Origin: Hemileia vastatrix
Lineage: Eukaryota > Basidiomycota > Pucciniomycetes > Pucciniales > Zaghouaniaceae
Assembly: GCA_030280995.1 (NCBI GenBank)
Contig: JASXTE010000013.1
Coordinates: 16,388,001-16,452,000, forward strand
DNA: 64,000 nt
Direction: 5' to 3'
Positions 32,941-44,667 of the stretch are shown here, piece after piece. The notes beneath the pieces are model-generated. The model was not told where the DNA came from, did no database searches, and saw only the letters and a list, made by a program, of their open reading frames with translations. How positions within the stretch are numbered: the stretch's first letter is position 1; each line of letters starts with the position of its first letter. A program made the position numbers and the translations under genes.

Positions 32941-33540
32941 TATTCAAGTTTAACATTTGAATATTAAGGTATGCTAAGTGATGTTGTTCAACATTTTGCC
33001 AAACCTGAGATTAACTGATGTTCAATGTGGTTTCTAAGCTCTGCTCAAGGAGGGATTGTTCTGGGTTAAATCTGTGACAGTTTATTTTTTCAATGTTTTT
33101 TCATCTGATTTAAAAACATATTTCTGACAGTTTCAGGATGGTTTCCCAACATTTTCCTGATAAATTCCTGATAGTTTCAAATAGAGGGAACTGCTAGCAG
33201 TTCACCCCCAGATTTCCTGTGGTGATTGGTGAAATTTCTTGGACCATCCTTCTTGCATAAAACCTTCCCTCCAACCCTTAGACTTTTGCTTATTTTCTGG
33301 CATCTTATATCCACAATAGATTACCAAATGTGAAAGCTACCAAAAATACACCATTTCAAATCATTTTCAAAAATAAGGCAGTCTTATCGCCTATCAAAAA
33401 TTTTGGTCAGTGGGCATATGTGCATTTTACAACTGAGAAGAGGAAAGGGATAGAAGTCTGGAAATTTAATGCAGGGTTGTTGGATCTATAGATGGTTGTA
33501 AAGGTTGAATTTTTTAGCATCCAGAGTCTAATTCTTTTGC
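32941..33540. other. Stretch without recognisable features
   Basis: Upstream flank of copia element 2. I found no LTR or gene here; it could hold eroded copia sequence. Confidence 0.4.
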
Positions 33541-33769
33541 TCAGTCAGCAATGGCAAAATTCATCCCTGAAGGAGAAGATGAAAATAACAAAGCACTCAC
33601 ATCCTTATATCCAGTGGAATCTCAATCTAAAGATGATTTATCATTCATTTTATTCAACTTAAATTTGATGATTTTATATAAGAAGAAAACTATTTCTGAT
33701 CAGGAATTTATATTTGATATAATTAACAACAATGCTTATGAGCTTTCTGATTGCCTACCTTGAACTCTA

Positions 33770-34928
33770 AAGTAGGCAATGAAGATACCAGATGTGGTTT
33801 AATATAAATAAGCTTGTATTTAAAAATTAGACAACATGTTTAATAGAAATTTATGGGATATTGTACTTCTTTCTCCTGGAAAAACTTTCACTGGTGCTAG
33901 ATGGGTTTTTTCTATCAGAAGAGAGGAGTTTGGAAAGATAATCAAGCACAAAGAAAGATATGTGGCTCAGTGTCTCAAGCAAATTGAAGGCATTTATTTT
34001 AACAATAATTTTGCTCCCACAGCTACTTTTGCATCCTTACACTTAATTCTCACTCTAGAAGCAACCTAAGACTGACCAGTCAAAACTTTTGGTTTCACTG
34101 AAGCTTATCTTCATAGTGATCTTAAATAGGAAATCTATTTCAATAAGGATGGATTTTTTTAAACTGCTAATCCAACTCATGTTAGAAAACTTAAGAAATC
34201 TCTTTATGGTACTAAGAAAGCAGCCAGGTGCTGGTGGAAACATCTTAGTAGTATTCTTAAAGGTTTGGGATATAGATCAAGCAATCAGGATGCAAGTGAG
34301 TATGTGCTTGCAAAAGATGAATCCAAGGGTATGCTCATGACTCATGTGGATGATTTTGGGGTGGTAGGGAGTAGTTATGTGGCTTTGAGAGAGTTGGAAA
34401 TGAATATGGGGATTAGTTATTGGTAAAATGGTCAGATTTTATCTCTTCTATTTTTTGTCTAGAAGTTTCACAATGTCCCAGAGATTTTACTATTCATAAA
34501 ATTTCCCTTTTCAAAAAGATCCTCAACAAATAAAATTCAGAAAGTCTTACTCCTCACTCACCTTTGCTAATGGATCTTCTTTTGTGTCATTAAAAGAAAA
34601 ATCCCACCCTCCACTTAAACCAATCAAATTTCTGTCTTTGATTGGTTCTATTTCATATCTTTTAGGTGAATCAAGGCCTAATTTAGTATATCCTGTCAAC
34701 TTCATTGCAAATTATTCATCATGACCAGGTAAATCTGAATGGGATGTGCTTAATAATTTGCTGAGATACCTGAAATTCACCAAAGACATGAAATTACATC
34801 TTTTTCTAAAAATCAACATCAATCCCTCAACTGAATTCTATTGTGATGCTAAATAGGGTGGTGAACATTTTAGGGCTACTGGTCTTTATGTCCTTCAGAT
34901 AAAAACATTTCTCATTTTATGGCAATCA
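33770..34928 (+). pseudogene. Copia reverse transcriptase and start of RNase H (element 2)
   Basis: NLWDIVLLSPGKTFTGARWV and KHKERYVAQCLKQIEG match the RVT_2 start; NNNFAPTATFASLHLILTLE follows, then, after stops at about 34070, KKSLYGTKKAARCWWKHL, and the catalytic box THVDDFG (usually YVDD). RNase H begins with FYCDAK, then a TAG and GGEHFRATGLYV, ending LWQS at 34928 where the CACTA-like element inserts. The frame before it (33551-33763) is unassigned and may be the region between integrase and RT. Confidence 0.8.
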
Positions 34929-34967
34929 CACCAGGTCAAAAGTTAGACGACTTGCAGTCAAGTGGTT
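34929..34967 (+). repeat. Left terminal inverted repeat of the CACTA-like element
   Basis: CACCAGGTCAAAAGTTAGAC then GACTTGCAGTCAAGTGGTT; the right end differs by one base (TTTCAG for TTGCAG). Confidence 0.95.
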
Positions 34968-35177
34968 GTTTAGTACCTGTGGTCTAACCTGATTCAAACC
35001 TGTGTTAGAACTTTGGTGGGACAATTTTTCATCATGACACATAGCTCATAGCTGAATCATTAGGACCAATTTGAATTCTTCATATAGTGCTTTTTGCATA
35101 ATTTCCAACAGGCAATAGATAATACTTTGGTGTCTAAAAGGCACATATTGAATTCATAATGGATATTACAATGGTGA

Positions 35178-36540
35178 TTAATAGGCACCAGCTATACTAC
35201 TTAATGAAATTATACAGACAGTATCAGATAAAACACCACCAAAGCCACTTGGATTGAGAGTTCTTGAAGCATGTCCAATAATATCTTTATGAGTAATATT
35301 AACATTTTTAGACCATCTATTGTAGCACCAAAATTTTTTAAATCCTGCTTTTGAGAAAGAATTTTCTATTTTTTTTTCAATAGCATCATACAATCCAACT
35401 AGAATAAATATTTGATCTGCGAACTTCTTTGACTCCCACATTCTTAACACCACTCCAACCTTGTTGCCTTTTGATAATTTGATCTCAATATTCCCATTCC
35501 CTTGATGTTTTGAGTATAGTGGGAAGTATTTACCACCAAGGTTAAAATATTGGAGATCAGTAATTTTAGATGGAAGAAATTCTAAAGCACCAGTCAATTT
35601 ATCTTTTTCAAAAATATTTGAAGAACACTTTTCACCATCAATCTTGTTTAAATAATCCAGCCATAAAACATACTCTTCATGAAGTAGTTTAACAGATGAT
35701 TTTGAAGTCTTTTTTTTTCTATATCAAAAACATCTTTCATTTTGTTTTCAAATCAATTGTCATTCCTCTCAAGAAGAGATTGAAGCTTCCCAGTCAAGAA
35801 AAAAAATTTCATAAAGGTTTTGTCCATTTAATCTAAAATAAAAAATATTAAAGTAACTAATTATGAGGAACAAAAATAATATAGGAGCACATACTTTTTT
35901 TATTATTGTGTGAGATAGATCCCAACATTCCATTTATACGCTCATGAGCCCAAGCTGCTGATGATGGTGCTGGCCCAAATTGTCGCAGAACTTCAGGAAA
36001 ATGTTGGGCTAAGTGGAAATTAGGCTTGAAGTCAATATGTGGCCAAAATTCTTTAAGACATTTCATATACTCTTTCAGATGATCTTGAAGAGATACGATT
36101 TGTTCTTTATTTATTTCAAGGGAAGTTAAAAGGTTGATTATCAATACCAAAAGGGAAAGACACTTTATCAACTTCTTCTCTCAACATTCAGAATTTTCTA
36201 TATTCCAAACTGGGAACAAAGAAACCACATAATAAATTTTTTTAAAACAATTCATTCTGCTGACTTGAGATTTGTTGAAGTGTCCCCTACATGGTTTTGA
36301 ACACAGTTTAACCATGAGGTAATGAGTGTATGGAAAATAAAATTTTGAACAATAATTGATTCACTAGGCCTTAGAATAAAAACAGAATTTAAATCATTTG
36401 GTTTCACAGCTGATCCCAATTTCATTTTAGGTCTAAAATGGGCAGATATTTCCTGTAATATGGACTTTAAAGAAGATATTTATTAGGTAAAATTCTATCT
36501 AAGGATGAGTCAGCTTAGCTTAATTGAACTATCTACATCA
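35178..36540 (-). pseudogene. Tnp2-like CACTA transposase remnant
   Basis: Two open stretches on the minus strand. The upstream one (36171-35857) holds INKEQIVSLQDHLKEYMKCL, FKPNFHLAQHFPEVLRQFGP and AAWAHERINGMLGSI, a pattern of the C-terminal part of Tnp2 transposases in basidiomycetes. The downstream one (35597-35178) holds ITDLQYFNLGGKYFPLY and GHASRTLNPSGFGGVLSDT with CIISL, resembling the terminal domain. Frameshifts separate them, and the catalytic N-terminal core is not recognised. Sequence up to 36540 shows fragments in several frames. Assignment rests on motif resemblance plus the element's ends. Confidence 0.65.
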
Positions 36541-37650
36541 GAACTAGATTTTTCTTTTTCTGTGCTGGGTCTAACACCCAAAAGATTAGCACTTTTGATG
36601 GCCCAACCATTTTTAGAGCTTCCTCTACCTTATCCCAGAAAATTTCTTCATAAGATAGTTTTGGCTTGATTTTTTTTCTCAGTGGTGGTACCACTTTACA
36701 AACTGAACTTTCTTTTCTCTACTTTTACTTGAATCATGAGAAGAAGAGTTTCAGGGGAAAGATTTTATTTTTGAAAAAAAAATCCCTTTTGTGTGAATTC
36801 TGCATTTGAGTGTGAACCTTTCTATTTCTCTGTATTTTATATTAGTAGTTTTTTCTGATCTCATGTTGTTTTCTATTGTTTTGGATTGTATAATTTGTCA
36901 TATAATCAAGAACCTTCCTGTTGTTCCAATTTTCACAATCCAAAATTTTTCTATCTATTTTATTTAACCCTTCAATTTATCCCACCTGTCAACTTCTTCC
37001 CCCTTGGCCACATCTGAAAGTCCTTGCACTTTTTGGGGAGAATAAATTCTTTTCTCCAAGTTCTTTCCTTTTATTTTCTGTTTTATTTTCTTCTTACTCT
37101 TATAATTCTAACCTCAGCAGCTCATAATTGGGTACCTTATAGTTTTATCACATGCTTTGTTGCAGTTACTTTTTTTTGTAAGGTGCACTGTTTCTTATTG
37201 ACCTGCTTTCATGTATGTTTATTTTTTATTTATATCCAAATATTTTTCTCTCTATTCTCTTTATCCCTTCCATTTCTCTCTCTTCTCCACTTTTCCCTCC
37301 CTTGCTTCATCTGACAGTCATGGGTAGAATAGAGTCTTTTTCCAGTTTTACCACCCACTTTGTTGTAGTTACTTGTTTTTGTAGGATTCACAGTTGCTAA
37401 ATGAACTTTATTTAGCCTTCTTTTGTGCTAAATCCTCTTAATAAATTTTTTATAGGATGGTAAGGTCTGATAGTAAATAAGGAATAAGGGGAGATAGAAG
37501 ATAAATGATTTTTTTGATTGAATATATCTTGTACAGGACAGCCCATATGAACTGATGTGTTATAGTCAGGAAGAAGAATAATTATGTTGAAGAGTGATTC
37601 AAGTGACTGGGAGATGGTGTCTAGAAAATGAGAAAGATAGAAAATCAAAA
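36541..37650. other. Pyrimidine-rich region with a diverged direct duplication
   Basis: 36910-37200 and 37200-37400 share CTTTGTTGCAGTTAC / CTTTGTTGTAGTTAC and TTTTTCTATCTATT / TTTTCTCTCTATTC type blocks. The minus-strand frame 37666-37412 is unassigned. No clear gene. Confidence 0.4.
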
Positions 37651-37655
37651 TATTA

Positions 37656-37853
37656 GGGGGTATCAAAGTTAGAAATCTTCCATTTCAAAATACCTATTTT
37701 TTCCACCAAATTAACCATGATTATTTTTTTTAATATTCCATATTGTGCCCCCAAAGCACCTTTTTACTGAGAATTAATGTCAAGTTTGTGGCTTTATTTT
37801 TGTGTTGTGAAATACCTTTTAAATCATTACACATTTCTAACTTTGATACCCCC
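37656..37853. mobile_element. 198-bp MITE
   Basis: Perfect 21-bp inverted ends beginning GGGGGTATCAAAGTTAGAAA at 37656-37676 and 37833-37853, flanked by TATTA on both sides (37651-37655, 37854-37858). The first bases GGGGGTRTC resemble the Harbinger/Tet element ends, so a related transposase may have moved it (inference). It has no coding capacity. Confidence 0.9.
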
Positions 37854-37903
37854 TATTAATTATCAGGTGACAGTTGGTATCCTCTTGGGGTAATAATTTA
37901 GCT

Positions 37904-38113
37904 TCAAACCATATATAAGGGTGAATAATGTACCATAAGCCAACCCCCAACAGGAGCAACTAAAAATTTGTATTCTGGTGGGCCATGTAGGTCATAGAGG
38001 ATTTTGAAATTAGTGTGGAAATGTTTATCAAAGTTAATATTAGGTGAAGTTGCCCTATCCCTGATATTATGTTTTTTATGAGAGGGATAAAGTGAAAAAG
38101 GTTGCTCTACCAA
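37904..38113 (-). pseudogene. Unassigned open stretch in the CACTA-like element
   Basis: A 69-residue frame with FDKHFHTNFKILYDLHGPPE and FLVAPVGGWLMVHYS. Its composition looks protein-like, unlike the neighbouring AT-rich frames, and the same strand as the Tnp2 remnant suggests it belongs to the CACTA-like element. I do not recognise the family. Confidence 0.35.
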
Positions 38114-40240
38114 ACCTGGGTATCTGCTGAAGTCATATATGTGAGATTGAAGTAAGCCAATTTGGATGAGAGAAGTAGTATAAGATTATGCAATATTAAA
38201 AAGAAATAAAGTTTGAGAGGGAAGAAGATAATGCAGGAGGAAATCAGTATTTATACAAGACAAGAAATATTTCTTGGCCATGTAAGTCACATTATATAAA
38301 TAATGACTGGATTTACCATGATGAGTAAAACTATATAAAACTCTGTAAGTTAAGATAAACCACCAGAAATTATTTCAGCAATATATATTGCCCAAATTAA
38401 ATTTTGTCCATATATTAAAACTACAAGATATCCATGTTAACAACTGAAAATTTGAAAAATTAATGAATTTTTGATTCATGTATAATTGGAAATCCACTTG
38501 TCAACAATATGAATAAAACTTTTCTGAAAAAATAAAATCATAGTTTGAGAAAAATTATAACACTAGAAACAAATTAATCTTCTGCTGTTACAAGAAAAGA
38601 GACCAGCTTTCTGACTAAAGAAATCTGCTTATGGGCAAAGAAATACATCCAATTATAGTTCCATGCTACTGATAACCTGTATGGTCACAACTAGAAAGGG
38701 CACTGAGGGCCTGAATTATGCCCTTACTTTTAATACATATTTTAAAATCCTGCACAAAGTTAAGTTAAAATAAAAATGGATCCCAACCAAACATATAAAA
38801 AATATGGTATTTAACATGCCTTGTAATTTTAATTGATGGTTTTTGAAAGTCCATAGCACAGGTTCAACAGCTTATAGTCAAAAAAGTGTTGGTAAATTTA
38901 CTGGCTCATGTATATCTAATAAATTAATGTATTTATAATACACAATATCAAATTTAACTTTTCCCCTATATTTTTCTCAAGTGCATTTTAAAAATTAAAA
39001 CCACAATTAAATTCAATGTCTTTATGTTAAAGTAAAAATAACACAGTACAAATAAATATTCAAATTTACATATTTACAAACCAATTCATCAACTAGAAGA
39101 GATGTAGAGTTGTTCCCTGGGGCCCCCCACCCAGCCCCCCTGCAGACAGACACTGGGCCTTACACAATAATTTTCAAGTGCCACTTAGTTAATTCAAATT
39201 TTTCACTCTTACTTAGCATATTTTTATCATATACTCTGAAGTTTTGCATAAATGGATGTTTTTAAATAAATAACTCAAAATTTTAACAAATTTTTAACTT
39301 GAATTTATCACATCTCACAAACAAGACAAAACTTATTAAATGTAAATGAAGCAAGCTCAAGAAAATGGGGAATACACTGCATTATATTTGAATAAAAGTT
39401 ACACCAAATGATCCAAATTTTATTGGAAATTAAATTTTTCTAATAGTGTATTACAACATGAGGAAACATAAAGCCTCATGTTTGAAACTTTTTACACTCA
39501 CCCAAATTACTCTACCAATTGAAATATCATTTCCAAATTTTGTTGCACACCCTATTATGATAACATGAAATGTAATTCCTATTCAAAAGGGAAAATGAGG
39601 CAACATGATGTCTTATGATACAAATATGTACCTACATAAACTCAACTTCTGCATGATCACAATTTAATAATAGGATCTATCAATTTCAATGATGAGGAAA
39701 AAAGATGGGATCTGTTAATTGAAGTGATGAGAAAAAAATATAAAGAGAAGGTGTAGGTTCTTTGCATCTGCAACAGAATTAAACATGGAAACATTTTTCT
39801 TAATGAATTGAACATGTAGTAACATAAATGTAGCAGCTGCACTGGAAAATATGTCACCCAGTGCAGCTCATTGCTTGCACTTAAAAACAAAAATTATTTA
39901 TGTGTATTAAAAAAACTGGGCAATAGAAGAATTAATATTTCCTAATGTTTTGGAATATATTTTGACTTATTTCAAAAAAAAATTTTTCACAAAAACATCC
40001 AGCAGAATTTTGCTGTACTTTTTCTAATACATGCTCACTCAGATATTCAGAACAAAGGTAGAATTCAAATTTTTTTTGGCACATAATAGTACATACAAGA
40101 ATATACACCATTTCATGTTGAAATGGGGAAGAACATTGCAAAATGTCATCAGAACATGGTTCCTTTGCATATAGATGATGCAAAATTTTGCCTCATCTTA
40201 TTCTTTGTGCCAAGTCAAGTGTAAGGGGAATCACATTTTA
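38114..40240. other. Long stretch without supportable genes
   Basis: AT-rich sequence inside the CACTA-like element. A short GC-rich patch GGGGCCCCCCACCCAGCCCC is at 39120-39139. Minus-strand frames at 39657-39890 and 39932-40183 have no recognisable motif. Confidence 0.4.
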
Positions 40241-40926
40241 CTACATGCATACATGAGGTGACATGTCACCTCATGTATGCATGTAGGTAATACCAGTAAT
40301 TTCTTGCTCTAAAATAAAAGGAGAGGAAAATAAAAAGTAGAGAAAAATGACAAAATGAAATTTCATACATGAGGTGACATGTAGCCTCATGTATTCAATA
40401 GCAAGAGTACTGGGACAATTCACTTCTGATCCCTCTCCCTAAACTCATGTATGCAATTACATTCCTTCATCAATATTATACTTTTTTGAATCTCCGTGTA
40501 ATTTTTAGTAAGAAGTAACTTCTATTACCTGCATGCATACATGAGGCGACAAGTCACCTCATGTATGCAATTAAAAAGTGCTGTAAAAAGAAATTGTTCA
40601 GTATTTGAATCAGAGCTCATGTATGCAAGAGCAAGAGCATGGAAGATAAAGTTCAGTAGCTTCATTTTTCTGTCCTCCCTGCTATTGCATACATGATTAG
40701 GCGACATGTCGCCTCATGTATGCAATACCATCTTTCACTTTCAATACTATTTTTTCTTTCATTTATGAGTGAGAAAGTAAGTGTTTAATCTACATGCGTA
40801 CATGAGGCAACATGTTGCCTCATGTATGCAATATGACATTCTTTTTTTTATGTATCTTATAGCTTGAGGAAATGAGAAAGTTTCTTACACGCATATATGA
40901 GGCGACATGTCGCCTCATATATGCAT
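40241..40926. repeat. Cluster of six covarying palindromes
   Basis: Palindromes with arms like TGCATACATGAGGCGAC lie at 40241-40286 (46 bp, perfect), 40365-40396, 40533-40570, 40688-40727, 40795-40831 and 40891-40926. A half copy is near 40616. The inner arm varies, but usually on both sides together: GGTGAC/GTCACC at 40241, GGCGAC/GTCGCC at 40690 and 40893, GGCAAC/GTTGCC at 40797; the last unit also has ATATGAGG/CCTCATAT. The centre is always ACATGT or a one-base variant. Confidence 0.9.
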
Positions 40927-40954
40927 TTTAGCAACAAAAACCATGCACGAATTG

Positions 40955-42363
40955 CAGACGTTCCCAGTGTGATCATCACCTGGGCGTTTGCATTGGGTTT
41001 GCATAAAATGTGTGAATGCCACTGAAAAATCCAATGCAAGCACAACACAGATTTGTAAACGCCACTGATATTTGAAGCATCAGTGCAAATGACGCACTTC
41101 CCTCTAACCTTGACTTGTTGGTAGCTATTTTTGGTTTGATACGTCAGCAAATCAAATTTCAAATAAACTGGCTTTGCAGAAACCTTTCTGTTCTTGCTCT
41201 TGTTCTCTCTTTTCCTAATTAATTGTTTACCTCTAGTTATATTTAATTATAATCATAAAAAGTTGTAACAAATCCAAAGTGCTCTCATTTTATTGTTCAA
41301 AACATTTTAAATATTTTTAGATTGACCATCTTGGAATCACTCAAAATGGAAAATATATTTCTGCTTGGGAAAAGCTTAAGCATTACGGAAGAGATGAGGC
41401 AAACTTCAATTTACTGATAATTAGCTCCTAAGAATTTTCTGAAGCCTCAGAATTGAGTCCTTAAGTCTTTTTGAAGAGAGAAATAGTGAGGCGGATGTGA
41501 CATCTCAAGTGGAAGTTACTGGGGCCAGTTGCATTTCTTATGTCTAGCCCAATAAAATGTTGTGATGTTCTTCAAAGAAGGTTCTGAATATGTCCCGAGA
41601 TTTGAAAAGTGGCTTGGTTTGATTCAGCAGTGCTCACATGTGGTGGCTGATTATCATTAATTCTATTCACCAAAAAAATAGAATTAACTTGAACAAGAAC
41701 AGTGTAAGTAAAGTTAAATGCATAAGGTAAAACAACAATCCTCTGTCCCTTCTCCCTCCCACATTATTGCTCATGTTGCCTCAATAAATACTGGCAGATA
41801 TCCTAGCAATTTGCCTCTCACCCAACATCTCATATTTGTTTACCACTTTAATTGCCTGTTCATTCACCTCCTCACCTTTCCTCATCTCACTTGTACTTAA
41901 TATTATCTTAGTTGTTTCTTCCTTCACTCCCCCAGCTGGGTGGGTTGAATGAAATAAAAAAAGTAGAAATAAAAGAGAATAAATAATTGGAAAATACTTT
42001 CAAATTGAGGGAGCAATTAACTCTGGTAAATTTCCCAATAATCTTCCCCTTGCACAGTAGTACCTTTTCTTTGTGTCCATTTCATTTCCCCACTCCTCTT
42101 GTCCTGTTTCCCCCTCACACTTTTATACATAGCATATTTTATGCCCTTCTCCTTCATGCCCCAAGTTGGGTGAGATTATATGAAATAAAAAAAACTGGGG
42201 GGGAATGTTATATTGATCAATGGGAAAGGAATGCAAGGCATTCGGACTGACGATCTAAAGAATGGTGGTGTTCACTAATGTGTGTTATGTCTACCTTGGT
42301 GTTCACACATTTCATACAAATCCAATGCAAACCACTGGGTAAAAATCACACTGGGAATGTCTG
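40955..42363. mobile_element. 1.4-kb element with long terminal inverted repeats
   Basis: The left end CAGACGTTCCCAGTGTGAT at 40955 and, inverted, CAGACATTCCCAGTGTGAT ending at 42363 continue in parallel for about 70 bp (GTTTGCATTGG, AAATGTGTGAA) and more loosely to about 130 bp. Ends CAG...CTG and length would suit a non-autonomous hAT element, but no clear 8-bp duplication is visible. Internal sequence has no recognisable gene; 41718-41970 and 42000-42200 form a loose direct duplication with GCTGGGTGGGTTGAATGAAA. Confidence 0.7.
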
Positions 42364-43035
42364 TGATTTGTTGGTGGTGTAAACTACCCTGTACATTTTT
42401 TATTCACAGTCATTTATAAGTCCCAAGTGGCCTTTACTTCACTTGGTTATGTTCCCTCTATAATTATCTTTCTGCCTCTTTCAATTGTCCTAGCCTTGAA
42501 ATATTTACAGAGATAATAACTCTTCTACCATCACAAAGTCTACAAGTCATTTTGAAATTTTCAAATATTTTGCCAGAATTCACTTTTAAAATATGGTATA
42601 ATTAAGAAGATTAAATTATTTCATGTAGGAAAAGTGTAAATGAGGAAATTCATCCCAACTTTCCTTAACAACAACAGGTTATGAGAGTTTTCAATTTGAT
42701 TTCATTAATTTTTTTCTTGGTAAAGTCTAATATGCCAACCTGCAGAAAGAACATTATGAAAAGGTATTTCATGGGCCTGGCATAAATGGTGTAAGGGTAG
42801 TTAGCATGAAGGACTTCTTTCCAGGAAAAAAAGCTAATATAGCACTGTGGCAGAATTTTCAGAAGTCGCTCAATATCAAATAAGATAGAAAGCTTCAACA
42901 ATAAGCAGTGCAATATACTTTCTCTAATTTTTTTTTGTTAAAGTGACACTCAGAGTTTTATTCTGGCTTGTAAGTAATTAAAGCACTGAAATTCCTTCAA
43001 AGGTTACTTCCCATGTTACTTTTAGATACCTGAAA

Positions 43036-43074
43036 AACCACTTGACTGAAAGTCGTCTAACTTTTGACCTGGTG
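43036..43074 (-). repeat. Right terminal inverted repeat of the CACTA-like element
   Basis: AACCACTTGACTGAAAGTCG to TTTTGACCTGGTG, the reverse complement of the left end with one mismatch; TCA follows at 43075-43077. Confidence 0.95.
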
Positions 43075-43077
43075 TCA

Positions 43078-44527
43078 AAGTGTCAATAAATAGTAGCTAT
43101 AGCTTCACTTCATTCAGAACTGATGGCAATGTCAAATGCAATTTTTCAGTGTATTCTAGTAAATAAGTAAGATTTAATAGTAGATATTAATGGCCCAAAT
43201 ACTTAATAATAAATGATTTATGGATTAAAACTCAGCGAAATATAAATAAAATTGTTATACTCAATTTTTAACTCACAATATTTGGATTGGTGTGTGCTAG
43301 TGGTGGAAAATAGACCAATAAAATATTGTTATAGCTAGTATAAAGATAAAATCAATTTATAAGGGCTTTGAAATATAATTGTATATTATAATAATTGTTT
43401 TAATTCTTTTGTTAATTTTTAGTAAGAAAGTGCTGTCTAATAACCAGCCGAATCCCCCTTTACTTATTCCAAAATCCACCTGATTGCACAGACTCTCAGT
43501 CCAAATGATTCCACTGCTATCCCCAGAAATCGCAGAACTGTGAGGGATCATCAACTCCCCATTTAATCCACTTCAAGAAGGTTCATCACCTAGACCTTCA
43601 GTTTGGGCCCTCCATCACAATTGATGATATTATACAACTATACCAAAAAAATAAGAAACTGATTAAAGCAGATAAAATAAATGAAACAAGTAAAATAACT
43701 CATCCAAAGAGAATAAAATGAACCCCAAAAGATATAAAGGAAATAAAATAAGTTTCCAAGCTCCCAATAACATTCCCAAGCCTCCATATTGACCCAGTAA
43801 TCATATCCCAACCCATAACACTGCTAAGATTCATTGAAGGAAGCAGATTAAGTTGTCCAAACAGGATATATGTGTATGTAAAAGGAGTGTATGCTTTTGA
43901 AGGCATGGTGAATCCATTGAATTTGTGCATATGACCTAAAATAAGCCAAAAAATAAAGCATATTGTCTATTTAGAGGGTTAAACCTGCATATAGTCCTAT
44001 ATATGCATATTATAAATGCATATTTCACTGAATATGAAGTTTATATGTACATATAAGCTTATTTATGTGTATAATTACTTAATATCACTTAAGATAAGTA
44101 TGGTATGTCCACAAAAGCACTTTAATAAGTATAATGAGACTCTAGATAAGTTATTTAAACTAATATAAGTCCATATAATACTATAATAAAATTATATATT
44201 AGTATAATAACTATATATTTAGCTTATAAGCTTAATTCAATTATTGTTATCATATTTTAAACATAAGGAATACTTAATCCTGCTGATACCTAGGGTGACA
44301 CAACTTTCCAAGCTTTATGGATGATTTTTCAGGAACTGCATGTGTTTCATGGACCAAAAACTCTTTATTTTGACAACAAAGTAGCAATTGTTGAAGCTGC
44401 AGATAACCCTTCAGAAAAGTATTGTAGACATCTTGACCATAATTTCTATTTTGTAAATGAACAAGTTGATTGGAATGAAATAGAAATTAAATGGCTCTCT
44501 ACTAAAGATCAGGTGGTAGATTTTTGA
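43078..44527 (+). pseudogene. Copia RNase H, distal part, split by a solo LTR (element 2)
   Basis: Before the LTR the frame reads IVAIASLHSELMAMSNA, the equivalent of the copia EAEY block; after it, TFQALWMIFQELHVFHGPK, then LYFDNKVAIVEAADN with the catalytic Asp, HLDHNFYFVNEQ and IKWLSTKDQVVDF. It ends at a TGA after DF where copia elements have ADIFTK. Insertion of 43144-44300 falls between the Asn and Ala codons. Confidence 0.85.
43144..44300. mobile_element. Solo LTR (TGTCAGTCTA family), first copy
   Basis: 1157 bp, starting TTTCAGTGTATTCTAG (decayed TGTCAG) and ending CCTAGGGTGACA. Flanks CAATT (43139-43143) and CAACT (44301-44305) are a 5-bp duplication with one change. The copy at 47015-48171 has the same length. 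Confidence 0.85.
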
Positions 44528-44667
44528 CAAAGCATTAGGACCAAATGTATGAAAGGAGAATAGATATTTACTGGAAATTTTCTAATTATTTTTATCCTAA
44601 TTTATTTTATTTTTCTTCAGAACTATGTTAGCTGTGGATGGTTTTAATGAGATCACTAGGAGGGGTA

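Larger units (their letters stand above)
34929..43074. mobile_element. CACTA (EnSpm)-like DNA transposon, 8146 bp
   Basis: The ends are 39-bp inverted repeats with one mismatch, starting CACCAGGTCAAAAGTTAGAC, at 34929-34967 and 43036-43074. The 3-bp target duplication TCA (34926-34928, 43075-43077) and the CAC start fit the CACTA superfamily, as does the Tnp2-like remnant at 35178-36540. The insertion site is the copia RNase H codon run W-Q-S, which reads through when the element is removed. It holds a MITE, a palindrome cluster and a 1.4-kb inverted-repeat element. Confidence 0.85.

Noticed and set aside
32522..32953. Frames rich in His, Ile, Cys and Tyr on both strands
   Set aside because: Translations of TGCATAT simple repeats.
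34929..35010. tRNA-derived SINE (A-box like CAGTCAAGTGG, B-box like GATTCAAACC)
   Set aside because: The same sequence occurs inverted at 43036-43074 with a TCA duplication on both outer sides, so it is the terminal repeat of a CACTA-like element.
40241..40926. CRISPR-like array
   Set aside because: Units are palindromes with irregular 110-170 bp spacing and covarying arms in a eukaryotic transposon; no cas genes.
39657..41162. Minus-strand frames of 60-101 residues in the CACTA-like element
   Set aside because: They cross palindromes and inverted repeats, have no motif and no plausible start context.
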